DNA of 64,000 nt. It comes from Marsupella aquatica (Eukaryota; Marchantiophyta). A program made the position numbers and the translations under genes. The stretch is taken from contig OZ316892.1 in NCBI GenBank assembly GCA_973895155.1, positions 25,854,001-25,918,000 of the forward strand. The letters are read 5' to 3'. Position 1 is the first letter of the stretch. Each line of letters opens with the position of its first letter. Of the stretch, positions 1 through 11,301 are shown one piece after another. A model generated the notes under the pieces. That model did no database searches and had not been told where the DNA came from. It saw nothing but the letters and a program-made list of their open reading frames with translations.

Positions 1-1443
1 ACAGGAAGGAGGTCTAAGCGAGCTTTTGTAGACGAAGACTCTCTTGTTGACTCTAAGATCCAGACACTAGAGAGAGAGTGTGTCTCTCAGTGCACTCTCA
101 TATCCAGACTCCTCTGTTGGCACAGTTTAGTCAAGCAGTCAATCTAAACCGGAAGGAAGGAGTGGTTTGGGTCTGACTTTAGCTCACTCAAGCTGGTCTG
201 GTCTGAGTCAACTGCCTTTACAGGGTAGGATCTAGGTAGAACCTTTCTAGGCAGGACTCTAACGAACAATATGGTACATGTGTAGGTTGGAAAAGTATAA
301 GTACAGTTAACTCTCTCTAAGTGCACACTCTCAGGGAAGAAGGATCCAGGCATGTACTAAACCAGGAGTTGCATTCTTTGATAAGCGCACCCCCTAAAAA
401 GTGTATTTATCAATAAGTGTGCTTGATTTAGATTCCTTAGGTGTAATAGATAGGGAGAGTTTGGGGGGGGGGGGAGCAAGAGTTGAGGCAAGTCAGAGCT
501 CTAGCAACAAATGAAGTGAGACAAATTTAGAAGCTTGCGGGCACATTGTGTGAAGGTATTGCCGGAAGCAGAAAAACTCAAATGAAACCCACTTGTTTCC
601 TCCCCCCTCCCATTTTGTTTTAATTTCCTTGTCTCCTCAGGTGCCCAGTGTTACTTTTTCCCTTCTCTCCCTCCTTGCCAACCCCTCTCACACTCCCTTT
701 CCCAAGAAAAGAAACAGGTTGGGTGCAAGGTGTTATCAATGTGAAATGCTTAGGAGGACACAAAATATTATGGGCAAGGAAGTGTCAGGTGTCAGTTTGG
801 TTGCAAGGAAATTAATGCTAGAGGGAAGACAAAAACAATTCTTGGAACAAAAAGGAATACTCCTTACAAACAGAAGAATAAGGAGGGTGATGCAAAGAAT
901 AAAATGGAAAACAAAAGTATAAGTAAAGTTGAAATGACGGCCAAAGAGAAGCAGATGAATGTGGGAGGTTGAATTCCCAGGAGAAATCAGTTCAACCCAC
1001 TCCCAAAAGAAAAACCAAAAAGAAGCCCAGAAAAGTTAAATTACCCACAATAGACTTCTCATATACCTGTACTGCCAAATTAAGGTGCAAGGTCAAAACT
1101 TCAGGCACAGTCGGCTCTCTCTAAGCACACACTCCATAAGCACTTACCCTTGATTAATGCAGGTCATTCTGTTCTTCCCTTTTTTCTAAGCGCACACAGG
1201 GCTAAAATCATTTCACTAAACCACAACTTTATAAGTGCTTACCCTTGAAATCATCTCTATGCTCTTATCAATAAATGCACAAAATCATGAAAATTGCATT
1301 TACAGATAAATGGATGCCTCTTGCTTTCAAGTTGCAGTCATCAGCCTCATTGACAACCCTTGCTTTCACCTTGCAACCATCTCCCCTATTAGACAACTAG
1401 ATCTTCATGCCATGACAACATTTTCACAAGGACACACTATTTC
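1..1443. other. Gene-free stretch with scattered AAGYGCAC motifs
   Basis: I see no recognisable gene here. Short variants of 'ctctctctaag..cacactc', 'ataagcgcac', 'ataagtgc' and 'tatcaataa.tg' recur near 310-430 and 1105-1280, so the two zones look like related, decayed copies of one repeat. Motifs of this kind occur in ends of some pogo-like DNA transposons, but no terminal inverted repeat or transposase was found. The ORF at 593-922 resembles nothing I know. Confidence 0.4.
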
Positions 1444-1719
1444 TGCTCACAACAATTTTGCAACAAGGACCCAAAGACCACACTTTCTCTAGTCACAACA
1501 TTTTTGCAACAAGGACCCAAATACCACACTTTTTCTGCTCACAGCATTTTTGCAACAAGGACCCAAAGACCAAACTTTTTTTGCTCACAACATATATTTG
1601 CAACAAGGACCCAAATACCACTTTTTCTGCTCACAACATATTTGTAACAAGGACCCAAATATCACACTTTTTCTGCTCACAACATTTTCGCAACAAGGAC
1701 GCAAATACCACACCGCAAG
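1444..1719. repeat. 46-bp tandem repeat, six copies
   Basis: The core 'tgctcacaac' (or a close variant) begins at 1444, 1490, 1536, 1582, 1628 and 1674, a constant period of 46 bp. Each unit continues with 'tttgcaacaaggacccaaa' and 'accacac' with a few substitutions. There are no unique spacers, so this is a minisatellite and not a CRISPR-like array. As 46 is not a multiple of three, the overlapping ORFs in this stretch are probably chance. Confidence 0.93.
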
Positions 1720-2324
1720 TATTGGGCCAGTGGCTTCAGATTCCCAAACCCTAGAGAGGGCTTTACAAAAGGAAATTTCTGTCCATCCTCCGTCCAAATG
1801 CCTATCCGATGGTTGGTGGTGTAGGGTGACTGTGGACCGTGCCTCAGATGCACGGGATATTCTCCTGTGAGCTAGGATATTCATGGCTCTGTAGATCTGT
1901 CGGCCTCCTTTCATCAGTGCTTCACCAGAGGTACAGAGTGTTATTTACTCTGTAGCTTGAGGAATTCGCTGTGCAGAATTTGCTATGCAGAATTTGTCGT
2001 GCACTTGCCAACCTGCCTGTCTTTCGTAATCACCCTCCCTGTGGAATCGCCGTGTGCCTGGACGTTGCTGGGAACGTCAGAGCCTCGCTGCCTGAGCGTG
2101 AAGTTCCAATTCATGAAGACGTGACGCTCGAATTGATTTGACGAGGAAGAGACTCCGGTATAGCTTTCGAATTAGTGTGACGAGGAGGGACGCGACATTG
2201 TGTTAGGCGGGAGTGACTGCCAATTTCTTTTCAGCTTCTGGAGAATTGTCTGTGTTCATCAGTGCTCATCAGGGGTAAAGGGCGGGCGGAGCAAAGTTTT
2301 GTGCTGGAAGGTTGGCAACCGGGA
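1720..2324. other. Upstream region of the HISN7-like gene
   Basis: No coding sequence is recognised. The stretch from about 2000 is richer in G+C than that before it and probably holds the promoter and 5' UTR of the downstream gene. No clear TATA box was assigned. Confidence 0.35.
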
Positions 2325-5300
2325 ATGTTCCGGATGCCATCCCCGGCACTCATGAAATCGCTCTATGCAGGAGGAGCATCTGGTGCCCGCACGCTCACAT
2401 TTTTCAAGAAGAAGGGAGGAGGAGCGGAAGTTGAAGCTCCTCATAGACAGGATTGTTGGTTACGACCAGCCAGAGGTTGTGGTTCTGGCCCTGGCTCTCT
2501 ACTGCTGGTCAGTCGCACGGCCGAGACCTTTGCGGCAAGCAAGTATGGCGAGGGCTTGAGCGTTGAGTCGGCGGCGGTCAGCTCCGTCCGTGCACCGTTT
2601 AAGAACCTCTGTTCAAAATCTCCGTCTTCTGTTCTATTAGCTGCTCACCGACTGAATCAGAGATTTGGAGCGTCTATGATGGTGTCCTCTATGAATCAAT
2701 CGGCGGCCGTAGCTTCGGACGAAGCACAAAGTTCTGACGAAGACATGGACAAGTTTGTCGATGTCGCTCACAAAATGGCGGACGCTGCAGGACAGATCAT
2801 TCGCCAGTTTTTCCGGACTAAGATCGACATTTTAGACAAGGATGATGCAAGTGAGTCTTCTAACTCTTCAAGGAAAGCAACCTCGATCGTTGGTTGGCAT
2901 GTCAACAGCGTCAATTGTCACGAACAAACAATGTCGCTAGCGAAAATAACAAGAGATGAATTTACATCCCAGTAATGTACAATCCCGTCATACTCTGGAA
3001 CCTCTTTAGACGGTTTGCAAAGTGTAGCGTGTTGTCAAATTACCATTTGATCCGACAATAGAACTTGTACATCAACACACAACTGTTATCTCTTGAGAAT
3101 GAAGTGGGGCAAGTTATTCTCTTGAGCTTACGAATGTGTGGGCTTTCGATAATTTGTAGGTCCAGTGACTATCGCTGACAGGAGAGCAGAGTCTGCAATG
3201 AGTCTTCTTATAAGCCAGCATTTTCCAACTCATGGAATGTATGTGCTATCACTTTTTTGTTCACCTTGCTCGTCACACCTCACGATCCATTCGCATAAAC
3301 TTCACGTTTTTCCAGCGCTTACTCAGTCAAATGAGTTTTTTTCTCCCCTATTGAGGTCTTATAGACGTCTTTTCTTGATTTACCTGTCCCTTCTAATCGT
3401 TCATCGGTCTTACAATACCTCAAAATTCATCCGAATGCGAGTCATCGGCAGAGTAAATCCTTGCCGATGATCGCACTCCCGTCAAGTATCTGTTCAAGAT
3501 GTTCATTGGTCTCACGGAGGCATACTTACTAGTGAGTTGAATTCGTTATGCAGATATGGAGAAGAAGGTGGATTATCGATGCCTGAAAAGAGGACAGAAT
3601 ATGTATGGGTACTGGATCCTATCGATGGCACCAAGAGTTTCATAACAGGTGAAGATAGATAGATACCTTTGAGGAACCTTATGAAAAGGGTTAAGCCTTG
3701 ACATTGTCTTGCATGTTTGTTGAACGGAGTTGTTATCTCAACCTTTATTAAAAAATCACGAACACCGTTTCAGCTGTTGCAAGTGAACTTTACCATTTGT
3801 GTTGCATGTTTTTTAGACGGAATTCCCCTCCTCAACTTTGTAAATACACGAATATTCTTGTAGCTGCTTATAAGATTGTTTGTTCTTTGAGTACATCAGT
3901 CTCCATGACATGTGGAATGCCACTGATTGCTGACGGCACGCTTCGTATCTGTATTTAGGGAAGCCACTGTTTGGTACACTTATTGCTCTTGTTCATAAAG
4001 GGGTGCCGGTAAGTACTGTTCTTTATGTATCAATGCACTTTTGAAATACCATTTTTACTCTTGAGTTTCCTCGTCAATTAAATCTTCTCAATGGCACGCC
4101 TTCTTGACTAAGTTCTCATTGTCACTCTTCTCGACTGAGCAGATCCTGGGAATCATCGATCAGCCAGTGCTTGGAGAAAGATGGGTTGGAATAGCAGGAA
4201 AAGAATCAACCTTAAATGGTGAACCAATAGCCTCACGTTCTTCTATCACTGCCCTTAAAGATGCCTACCTGTAAGATACCACAATTACCTGCGAATATGC
4301 TGTACTGTTGTGTCCCATTCGTTATCAGTGTACTGTTACACTATTCTCTCGAAGTTTTGAAGAATGCAGAGCTTGCTGGCTAGATAGAACTGTAGGAAGT
4401 AAACGGAGTATCCAGGGTTTTTTTTGTCTCGACCTTGGAAGTAATCGTATTATCATATGAATTGAATACAGGTATACAACAAGCCCTCATTTTTTTGCTG
4501 GATCTAAAGAAGCAGCCTTCATTCGAGTCAGAGATAAGGTCAGAAATGTTTCCAAAGTGTATTTTTCTTTGACTTGATTTAGTTCCAAAGCCTAGGGACT
4601 GATGACTTGTATGGGTCAGATTAAAGCTATACGTGGTGTCTCAGTTTGTGGTTTTGACTTTGACTTTTTACTCTTTACTTCACACCTGTTTACCTTTCCC
4701 TCTTATTACAATTTCTATTGACCGTCTACTTTCCAGTCATGAGCTTTGTGGTTCTGGGCTTAGGGTCAGTAGTGGACAGGGTTCATAGACCAAGAGATGT
4801 TTCGTTTGCTGTTTGGTTTGGATGTATTTCACCGCTGTGTTTCAGTTTCCTAATTGCGTAATTCTCATTTTCTTCATGCCAGGTGAAGACGCCCCTTTAT
4901 GGATGTGATTGTTATGCATATGGCCTTCTTGCTGCTGGCCATACGGATTTGGTGGTTGAATCTGGTCTGAAGGTAAAAGAGTATGCCTATTAAAGTTTTC
5001 TACATCCAATTGTCTCTACTATTTCCCTGCCTTGAATACCTCTATGCAGATACATTTGAAATGTTTTGTTCTGCATGAACAGTCTAAAATAAACTGGGAC
5101 GGTACTTGGAAACCGCAGAAGACAACATTGTAGGTTTTCTTGGCTTATTTCACGCACAAGTCAACTTGAATATATTGCCAACCAGGTTTTGATTTGAACT
5201 GTGTCATTTTGATTGCTTCCAGCCGTACGATTTTCTCGCCCTTGTTCCAGTCATTGAAGGGGCTGGAGGCTATATAACGGACTGGGAAGGAAAAAGCCTT

Positions 5301-5614
5301 AGGTTCTGGCCTAACTCAGAGTACCCATCTGTAGGTGAGTATTCCATCCTTCGCTTCCTTACCATCAGGGAGCTGCGTTAAGGTGCATCATTTCGACTTT
5401 CAAGTCTGGTCATGACAGTTGATTATAGAGGCTCTCCAATTTCCATGAAATCAATGCGTTTAAGTAGACTGTAAGTGATTGGTAGTATGTGTTGGTTTCT
5501 CCGCAGTGGTGTAAATGTTCTGAGTTTGGTGTAGGTGAAGGAGGGACTGAAGTTGCTGCAGCTGGAAGTGCCATGCTCCACAAGGCTGCTTTGGCGGCTC
5601 TTGCTTGCAAGTAG
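2325..5614 (+). CDS. HISN7: Histidinol-phosphate phosphatase, inositol monophosphatase family (IMPL2/HISN7-like)
   Basis: Nine exons join in phase: 2325-2850, 3160-3238, 3554-3648, 3959-4008, 4143-4270, 4472-4538, 4883-4972, 5223-5334 and 5535-5614, giving about 408 residues. Family signatures are the 'SPVTIADR' segment, 'YGEEGG', the metal-binding 'WVLDPIDGTKSF', and near the C-terminus 'KPYDFLALVPVIEGAGG' with the conserved Asp. Family knowledge: plant IMPL2 dephosphorylates histidinol phosphate to histidinol in plastid histidine synthesis and needs Mg2+. The N-terminus is about 60 residues longer than Arabidopsis IMPL2 as I remember it, is rich in Ser, Ala and Arg, and is probably a plastid transit peptide. 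The ATG at 2325 is the first in frame, but a later in-frame ATG could be used. An inositol-phosphate specificity is possible; the 'LKPYDF' context favours IMPL2. Confidence 0.9.
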
Positions 5615-6808
5615 GGTTCCAGACAAGTGCAGGTCATACTTTGACCAGTTTGACGGAGCTTGTTACAGATCATCAGCGTTTATATGCGCATTGATGTACA
5701 CTATGGCTGTCAGGGCAGTACCAAAATCACTCCCTGATACAGATGACTGCTCTTACTTGGTCCACTACTGAATTGCTTGTAAATAAGATAACTAGCCCCT
5801 TCTCCTGCCCAATCGGTGCATGTTATTAGTCCCTCACATGTAATTACTTTTATGAACCACTGGTCGTGCTCAAGCATTGCATGTCACTAGTCTGTCTCCA
5901 TGTATGGTTGGAAAATGTTGTCTTTTGGTTGAATGAAGTTTCAAAAGCAGAGACGAGGTGACTTTTACACTCTTAATTGGATCGACATGTTTAGAAGATG
6001 AGAGGAACTAGGGTGGGAGGTGCTCTTTAGCTCAACACACAGAATCTGTCCCCATATTCTGAGAATTTTTCACGTGTGCTGAGTGTGAAATCCATCGAGC
6101 GGCTAGCGCAACTGCCTCTTGTGTGGATCGAATTCTATCTCAAGATGGAGAATTCAAGAACCTCAATGGCTGTAGTATGAATCCTATATTTGTTCTTTTA
6201 CCATGGCTTCTCGCCCGGACTTGTCTTAGTTTTGAGGCTGGAGGTTCTTTTTGGGCCCTGCCCTTTTTTGTCAGGGAGAGTTATAAATTTTCTCCTAGAA
6301 GTTCCAAGAATGAAAAACATACCCTTGAAGTTCCAAATTATCACAAGTACTTCTCCCAATTGTCCGGCGATGGTGTGTCTAGTTTCTCACAACGGCTGTC
6401 GCAGAATCGTCGTGTGGAGGACGGCTTTCATACTACAGCCGTTGAAGGAATCTAATTTGTAATACATCCTAACAGCAATTCTAATGGATGTACGAGGACG
6501 ATGATGCAGAAACGTTACTGCTGATTGATCAGAAATTGAATATTTTGGTCATGGAGTTTCAAAGGATTTTTCAGGTCTGGTGGTTTCGTTGACCTCAGCC
6601 ATCCTTGCACATTTTATTGCACAAAAAAAACATTCTTTGGACCCTCCTGTTGACATGCATCTTCATGGAAATGAGCACGACGAAAGTTGAGGAGAATAGA
6701 ATTATGCATTGGCTGGTGAAACTCTGGTTGAGGTGACTGTGAGCTCAAGTTGTCTCATTCTCAAAGTAGTCTTATTTTGGTTGTCTCATTCTGCCCTAGC
6801 AGAACTGT
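5615..6808. other. 3' flank of HISN7-like gene; no gene recognised
   Basis: This holds the presumed 3' UTR and spacer. An ORF at 6123-6455 (+) has no family features that I recognise and no convincing splice partners. Nothing else was identified before the short direct repeat that precedes the transposon. Confidence 0.4.
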
Positions 6809-6932
6809 CATGACTTGGAGCGCAAAGCATATCCTGAATCCTAGTTTGAGCTCCTATTTGAATCATGAGTAATGTCGACATGACTCGGAGCGCAAAGCAT
6901 ATCCTGAATCCTAGTTTCAGCCCCTATTTGAA
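6809..6932. repeat. Two direct copies of a 54-bp unit
   Basis: Copies at 6809-6862 and 6879-6932 (period 70 bp) share 'gcgcaaagcatatcctgaat' and flanking sequence with about three mismatches. They lie just before the TTA target site of the PIF/Harbinger element. Confidence 0.85.
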
Positions 6933-6948
6933 CCCTTATTAGTTCTTA

Positions 6949-6968
6949 GAGCATCTCCAGCGGTCCTC
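6949..6968 (+). repeat. Left terminal inverted repeat of PIF/Harbinger element
   Basis: It starts 'gagcatctccagcggtcctc'. The first 15 bases match the reversed right end with one mismatch (agcgg against aacgg), after which similarity fades. The TTA target duplication lies immediately left. Confidence 0.9.
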
Positions 6969-7351
6969 CTTTAACGCCCGCAAATGCCAAATATTAAGGA
7001 TGGCAGTCAAATATGGAGACTTGCACCTCCCACCGGTGCCCCGTATCCCTAAACTCATAGTGGCCGACTAGCCAACTTGGGTACACTCGCTGCCAGTTTT
7101 GGCATCATTGGAGGTCGCGAGACAAACCTGCCATCCTGTCCCCCATTCTAATCAACAGACCGCACATCACCATGCGTCATCATCGCGAAGTGACCCTCTC
7201 CGTGTTTAACCAGACATGGCAAGTTTCAAAATGTATGAATCTCCCGCGACGCTGTGAAATCACGACTTTTTTACTGTGTACCTTGAACATTCGTGCACTC
7301 CTCGTGTGCTCTCGACAGACATCCAATTGCAGACATCGACACTGTAGGATC

Positions 7352-8374
7352 ATGGCAACCATCCGCGAGAAAAATTACACAGAAGAAGAATTGAAGCAAC
7401 TTTGCTACAGCGTACTTCATGTCTCTCAAGACCTGTGTGTAGGGAATGGACAACGAGCTGAGAAGTTTTTGGACCGGGTGTTTGAACACTACGAGAAGCA
7501 CAAGCCGCGCAAGAGTGAGGTGAGGGGGAAGAAATCACTCGAAGGCAAGTGACATGACATCAAGCACGATGTCTCCAAATTCATTGGGTGTTTTCAGCAA
7601 GTAGATTCACGTCAGACTTCAGGGACCAACGAGGCGGATACATTGAGAGCTACGAAGGAGTTATACAAGGATAACCATCCAAAGCACAGGAATTTTTCAT
7701 TTGAATCTTGTTATTTCATTTTGAAGGACTGCCCTAGGTGGAGCAATCCAACCAACGATATGGCGAAGGGGAAGGGCAAGAAAAAGGTAGCAGCGAAAGG
7801 TGCAGAGAAAGACAAGGACAGCTCGAGCCCAACTCCAGAGGTTCTTGAGACATCAGATGATGACATTGCAGCACGAGAACCCAATGACTATGAGTCAGGA
7901 TCAGCGAGCACGAAGAGACCTACAGGAAATCGGAGGGCGAAGGAAGAGTTAAAGTGAATGAAGCACCAAGAAGATGCTCTGAAGATGACAACGTTGGCTC
8001 AAAAAGAGATGGCCGCTGCCAATGTTCAACGTGCTCGAGTAGCTGAAAACAATTCCAATATGGCATTGCTTTCATTACCTACAAATAACATGACACCACA
8101 GTTGCAAGCTTTCATGGAGGAATGGAAGCTGGAAATTGCCATCAATTTGAAGCAACGAATGCAGCAGCATATACATGTCCAGCCAATTCCTCCAGTGACA
8201 CACAATCCACTACCAAGCGTCCGACAGCCGGTATTCCCAATGCCAACGCCACCTCCAAATGTTGTTCAGGAACCAGAGGCGTCTGAGGACGAAGGGGACG
8301 AAGCAATTGAAGTTCCAATCGGGGAGCAACCAATGAACCAAGATGATTTTATGGCAATGCTTGAGCGAACATAA
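7352..8374 (+). pseudogene. PIF/Harbinger accessory protein (NAM-associated, Myb-like), broken by two stops
   Basis: One frame runs from ATG 7352 to TAA 8372-8374 with TGA codons at 7550-7552 and 7955-7957. The segments resemble the NAM-associated C-terminal family that forms ORF1 of plant PIF/Harbinger elements: 'NYTEEELKQLCYSVLHVSQD' at the start, then 'HDIKHDVSKFIGC', then 'LKDCPRW', 'KRPTGNRRAKEELK' and a coiled, charged tail. In the family the first stop falls where a Trp is usual ('K-W-H-x-I-K'), and the second in a charged Arg/Lys run. Family role: the protein binds element ends and helps the transposase enter the nucleus and cut. I infer that this copy is non-functional. Confidence 0.82.
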
Positions 8375-8825
8375 GTTTAGGTAGAAATTCCCTAAGTAGG
8401 TAGACTACATACAGGGGTAGCTTTGGTTCAACAGGACTCACTCTTGTAAAGTTGGATGAGTTTAATATGAGGAATTTTTTGTGCTTCAGGCATTTCGCAT
8501 TGTCGTGAAGGACTGATAATTAATCAAAAAAATTCCAACACATGGATTGTATTACAACATTGTCACATCTGGTTTACAAAAATGCAGCCACCCTCAAGCC
8601 TGCCTTTGCAATTTCGAATTACATCCTACTCTATGTATGTGTTGCTGTCTATATCCGCCTATTGCCTCAGAAAGAGATGGCCTCGAGGATGGCCTCTGCC
8701 AATGTGCCTCTATATCCGCCAATTGAAAAACCGGGATTGCACTAGCTCAAACATTGAAACTTACAAAAACAAAACTTGCTCTACAACAGACGACTTGTGT
8801 CCCCAATCAGTCCACTCCCTCCACT

Positions 8826-9659
8826 TTAGTCTGATGGCCATTGCCAATTGTAGATTTCACCATCAAATTGGTCATCTTCGCCATTCTCTGAATCAGAGAA
8901 TTCCACCCTCGCCCTCCTTGCACGTCGAGGCTTCTTCCTCACTGCCCGAGTCTTCTTCTTCTCCATGCTTGTTTGGGGAGACGAAATGGGAGGTGCTTCC
9001 TCTCTTGCAATGACCACTGGGAGCGATCCAACTGCATCAGCCTGGGTGGGAGCTTCATCGGGTGTAGGAGGTCGAACTGAAAAGGGAGTACTAGGCCTCT
9101 CCTGCCTCCTGCGCTCATCCACAGCTCGGATTGGAGGTGCCATAAATAATACTGGGGAGGAAACTGCTATTCCAATACCCAAGAGAATCACCCTCTCCCT
9201 CCACAACGTCAAGGCACAATTGCAAATGGGCAGCAAACGTCGAGGCACAATTGCCTCCAAGCAGCAAATGGGCAAGGCACGATTGCCTCCAGACAGCACA
9301 CGTCGAGGCACTTGATCGAATTGCTCCACAGAATGCCTCACTACAATCCTCATTGCATAATGTATACAAGGGTTTGCAGCGAGTGCTAGCTCCACCTGCA
9401 AGAGTAGAAGCTCCTGGTGAAAAAACGTGTTGGCAATCCTATAGAATAGGACCTGTCCTGCAACTTCTTTAATGTTGAAGTGACTTGTCTGGCTTGCCAT
9501 CTCATGTGAATCAGGCACGATGCTGGACAGAATTGACATGCCCTCAATTAAAGATGGTGACACAAACGATGTTTGGCACATGCAAACGAGACACTCACCA
9601 AGGTCAATTAGCAGTATAACCTGAGCCCCTTCGATGCCACAAGTGGTCGATTTAATCAT
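8826..9659 (-). CDS. Third open frame inside the PIF/Harbinger element, unknown function
   Basis: An uninterrupted minus-strand frame of up to 277 codons overlaps the transposase stop by a few bases. The C-terminal part, from an ATG at about 9143, reads as a plausible protein: a proline-rich start, basic runs such as 'KKKTRAVRKKPRRARRAR', then the acidic 'FSDSENGEDDQFDG'. The part nearer the transposase is less protein-like and contains short DNA repeats around 9230-9310 ('cgtcgaggca' and 'aattgcctcc' motifs). It may be an extra element gene, a captured host fragment or chance. I recognise no family. Confidence 0.35.
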   Translation of the reverse strand: MIKSTTCGIEGAQVILLIDLGECLVCMCQTSFVSPSLIEGMSILSSIVPDSHEMASQTSHFNIKEVAGQVLFYRIANTFFHQELLLLQVELALAANPCIHYAMRIVVRHSVEQFDQVPRRVLSGGNRALPICCLEAIVPRRLLPICNCALTLWRERVILLGIGIAVSSPVLFMAPPIRAVDERRRQERPSTPFSVRPPTPDEAPTQADAVGSLPVVIAREEAPPISSPQTSMEKKKTRAVRKKPRRARRARVEFSDSENGEDDQFDGEIYNWQWPSD

Positions 9660-10946
9660 TTCTCAAGCGGAAATGGTTTTCTTTTGTGTGAATTTCCCTA
9701 TTGGCCTCAAGGAATTCAAGCCAGGGCATTAACCCTAGTCTCACATTTGGTGGCCTCACCCTCAGATATGGAGTAAACTCTTCACCTCTTTCATCCTCCA
9801 ATATCATATTGTGGAGGACCACACATGCCATGAGAATGTGAGTCAAGTTTGACTCATACCAAGATCTTGCAGGCCTCTTGATAATTTCAAACCTGGCTTG
9901 GAGCACACCAAATGCCCTCTCAACATCTTTCCTGGCACCTTCTTGGCATCTAGCAAAGTGACTAAACTTTTCATTCTGTGGAGAATGAATAGTGGAAATG
10001 AACATTGTGGAGAATGAATAGTGGAAATGAACATTGACCACTCTGGATAGATGCCATCCACTAGAAGATATGCTCTATTATACTCAACACCATTCACATG
10101 GAATGAAACATTAGCAGAATCATTTGATAACCATTCATTCAAAAGAGGGGATCTATCAAGCACATTCAAGTCATTGTTGCCCCCTGCCAAACCCCAGAAT
10201 GCATGCCAGATCCAAAGTTCCTGATCTGCAATTGCCTCCAGTATGATAGACTTGGTCTTATCCTTGTCACTGTATTGCCCCTGCCAAGCAACTGGGCAAT
10301 TTTTCCATTGCCGGTGCATGCAATCCAAGGATCCAAACATTCCTGGAAATCCCCTCTCTTGATTAATTTCCAAATGATTCTGAAAATCTTGAGCGTTTGG
10401 CTTTCTCAAGTACCTGGCTTCATAGATTTCCCTAATGGCTTTTGTAAATCGATACAAAGACTCCAAGGTTGTGCTCTCTCCGATTCTGCAATATTCATCC
10501 ATGGCATCTGCCCCTATACCATAAGCTAGTTGTCGTAGAGCTGCCGTTATTTTCTGGTGTGGAGACAGACCTGGTTTTCTTGTTGCATCAAACTTCAAAC
10601 AGAAATAATCATCATGTTCACACACTGCAAGAAGGATTTTGTTGAATAATCTACTGCTCATTCGAAACCTTCTTCGAAATTTGAGTTCTCCATATGTAGG
10701 ATTATCAGAGAAATAATCGTTCCACAGATCCTGTGCACCCTTCTCTCTATTCTGGTTGACATTCATGCTTCTGCCTGGCCTTGACCCTCCATGTTTTCTT
10801 ATCGTTGGAGGTGCCAGAATATACTGGATGGACAACGGTCCACTATACATCATCATCCCCCAAAATCGATCCTCCTCATCCCAATCGTCTTCATCATCTT
10901 CCACCATGTTCAAGAAATCCTCCCTCCATGCCTCCATAGGATCCAT
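9652..10946 (-). pseudogene. PIF/Harbinger DDE transposase (plant transposon protein), frameshifted
   Basis: The reading begins at ATG 10946 ('MDPMEAWREDFL') and ends at TAA 9654-9652. Family features in order are: an acidic N-terminus, a helix-turn-helix-like zone ('FRRRFRMSSRLFNKILLAV'), 'LRQLAYGIGADAMDEYCRIG', the first catalytic Asp in 'GMFGSLDCMHRQWKNCP', the second Asp in 'NDLNVLDRSPL', and the catalytic Glu in 'ARKDVERAFGVLQARF'. Between the second Asp and the Glu, a 29-bp stretch is tandemly duplicated (9977-10005 and 10006-10034), which shifts the frame, so residues after 'YPEWSMFISTIHSPQ' are out of frame with the first part. The enzyme would cut and paste the element into TWA targets; this copy is inactive as read. 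Confidence 0.92.
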
Positions 10947-11239
10947 ATCAGCAAACCCGCGCAAACTAAAATCTGAAAAACAGAGCACGGGCGATGGCGC
11001 ACGACGTCGAGGAGGAGAAAGACACCAAAAAACCAATTTTCTGTATCAGTCATCGCGAACATGACTGATGAGAAGATTGACCGGTTCGAACCGGGACTAT
11101 ACCAGTTCAAACCCTGGTTAACGAATACAGGTCGTATTTTGGAGGCGACCGGTGGGGAACGTTCAACTTGTCGTGTGCCACGCTATTTCCCAGGCGTTAT
11201 TCCAGGGGTCAAATTTTTGGCTATAGCGGCCAAGGGCTG

Positions 11240-11259
11240 CCAAACCGTTGGAGATGCTC
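11240..11259 (-). repeat. Right terminal inverted repeat of PIF/Harbinger element
   Basis: Read on the minus strand it starts 'gagcatctccaacgg', matching the left end. TTA follows at 11260-11262. Confidence 0.9.
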
Positions 11260-11301
11260 TTAAGTCAGAGATTATACTTTACTCACCCTGGATCTGTGCC
11301 T

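Larger units (their letters stand above)
6949..11259. mobile_element. PIF/Harbinger DNA transposon, full length, decayed
   Basis: The left end begins 'gagcatctccagcgg' at 6949 and the right end finishes with its near-exact inverse 'ccgttggagatgctc' at 11259. Both are flanked by TTA (6946-6948 and 11260-11262), the three-base target duplication typical of this superfamily. Inside are the two expected genes: a NAM-associated/Myb-like accessory protein (+, from 7352) and a DDE transposase (-, 10946 to 9652), plus a third open frame (-, 8826-9659). The accessory gene has two in-frame stops and the transposase has a frameshifting tandem duplication, so this copy cannot encode a normal pair. Intact ends mean it could still be moved by an active relative. 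Length is 4,311 bp. Confidence 0.93.

Noticed and set aside
1444-1719. Regularly spaced direct repeats resembling a CRISPR array
   Set aside because: Units are contiguous with no unique spacers, and the DNA is plant nuclear; it is a minisatellite.
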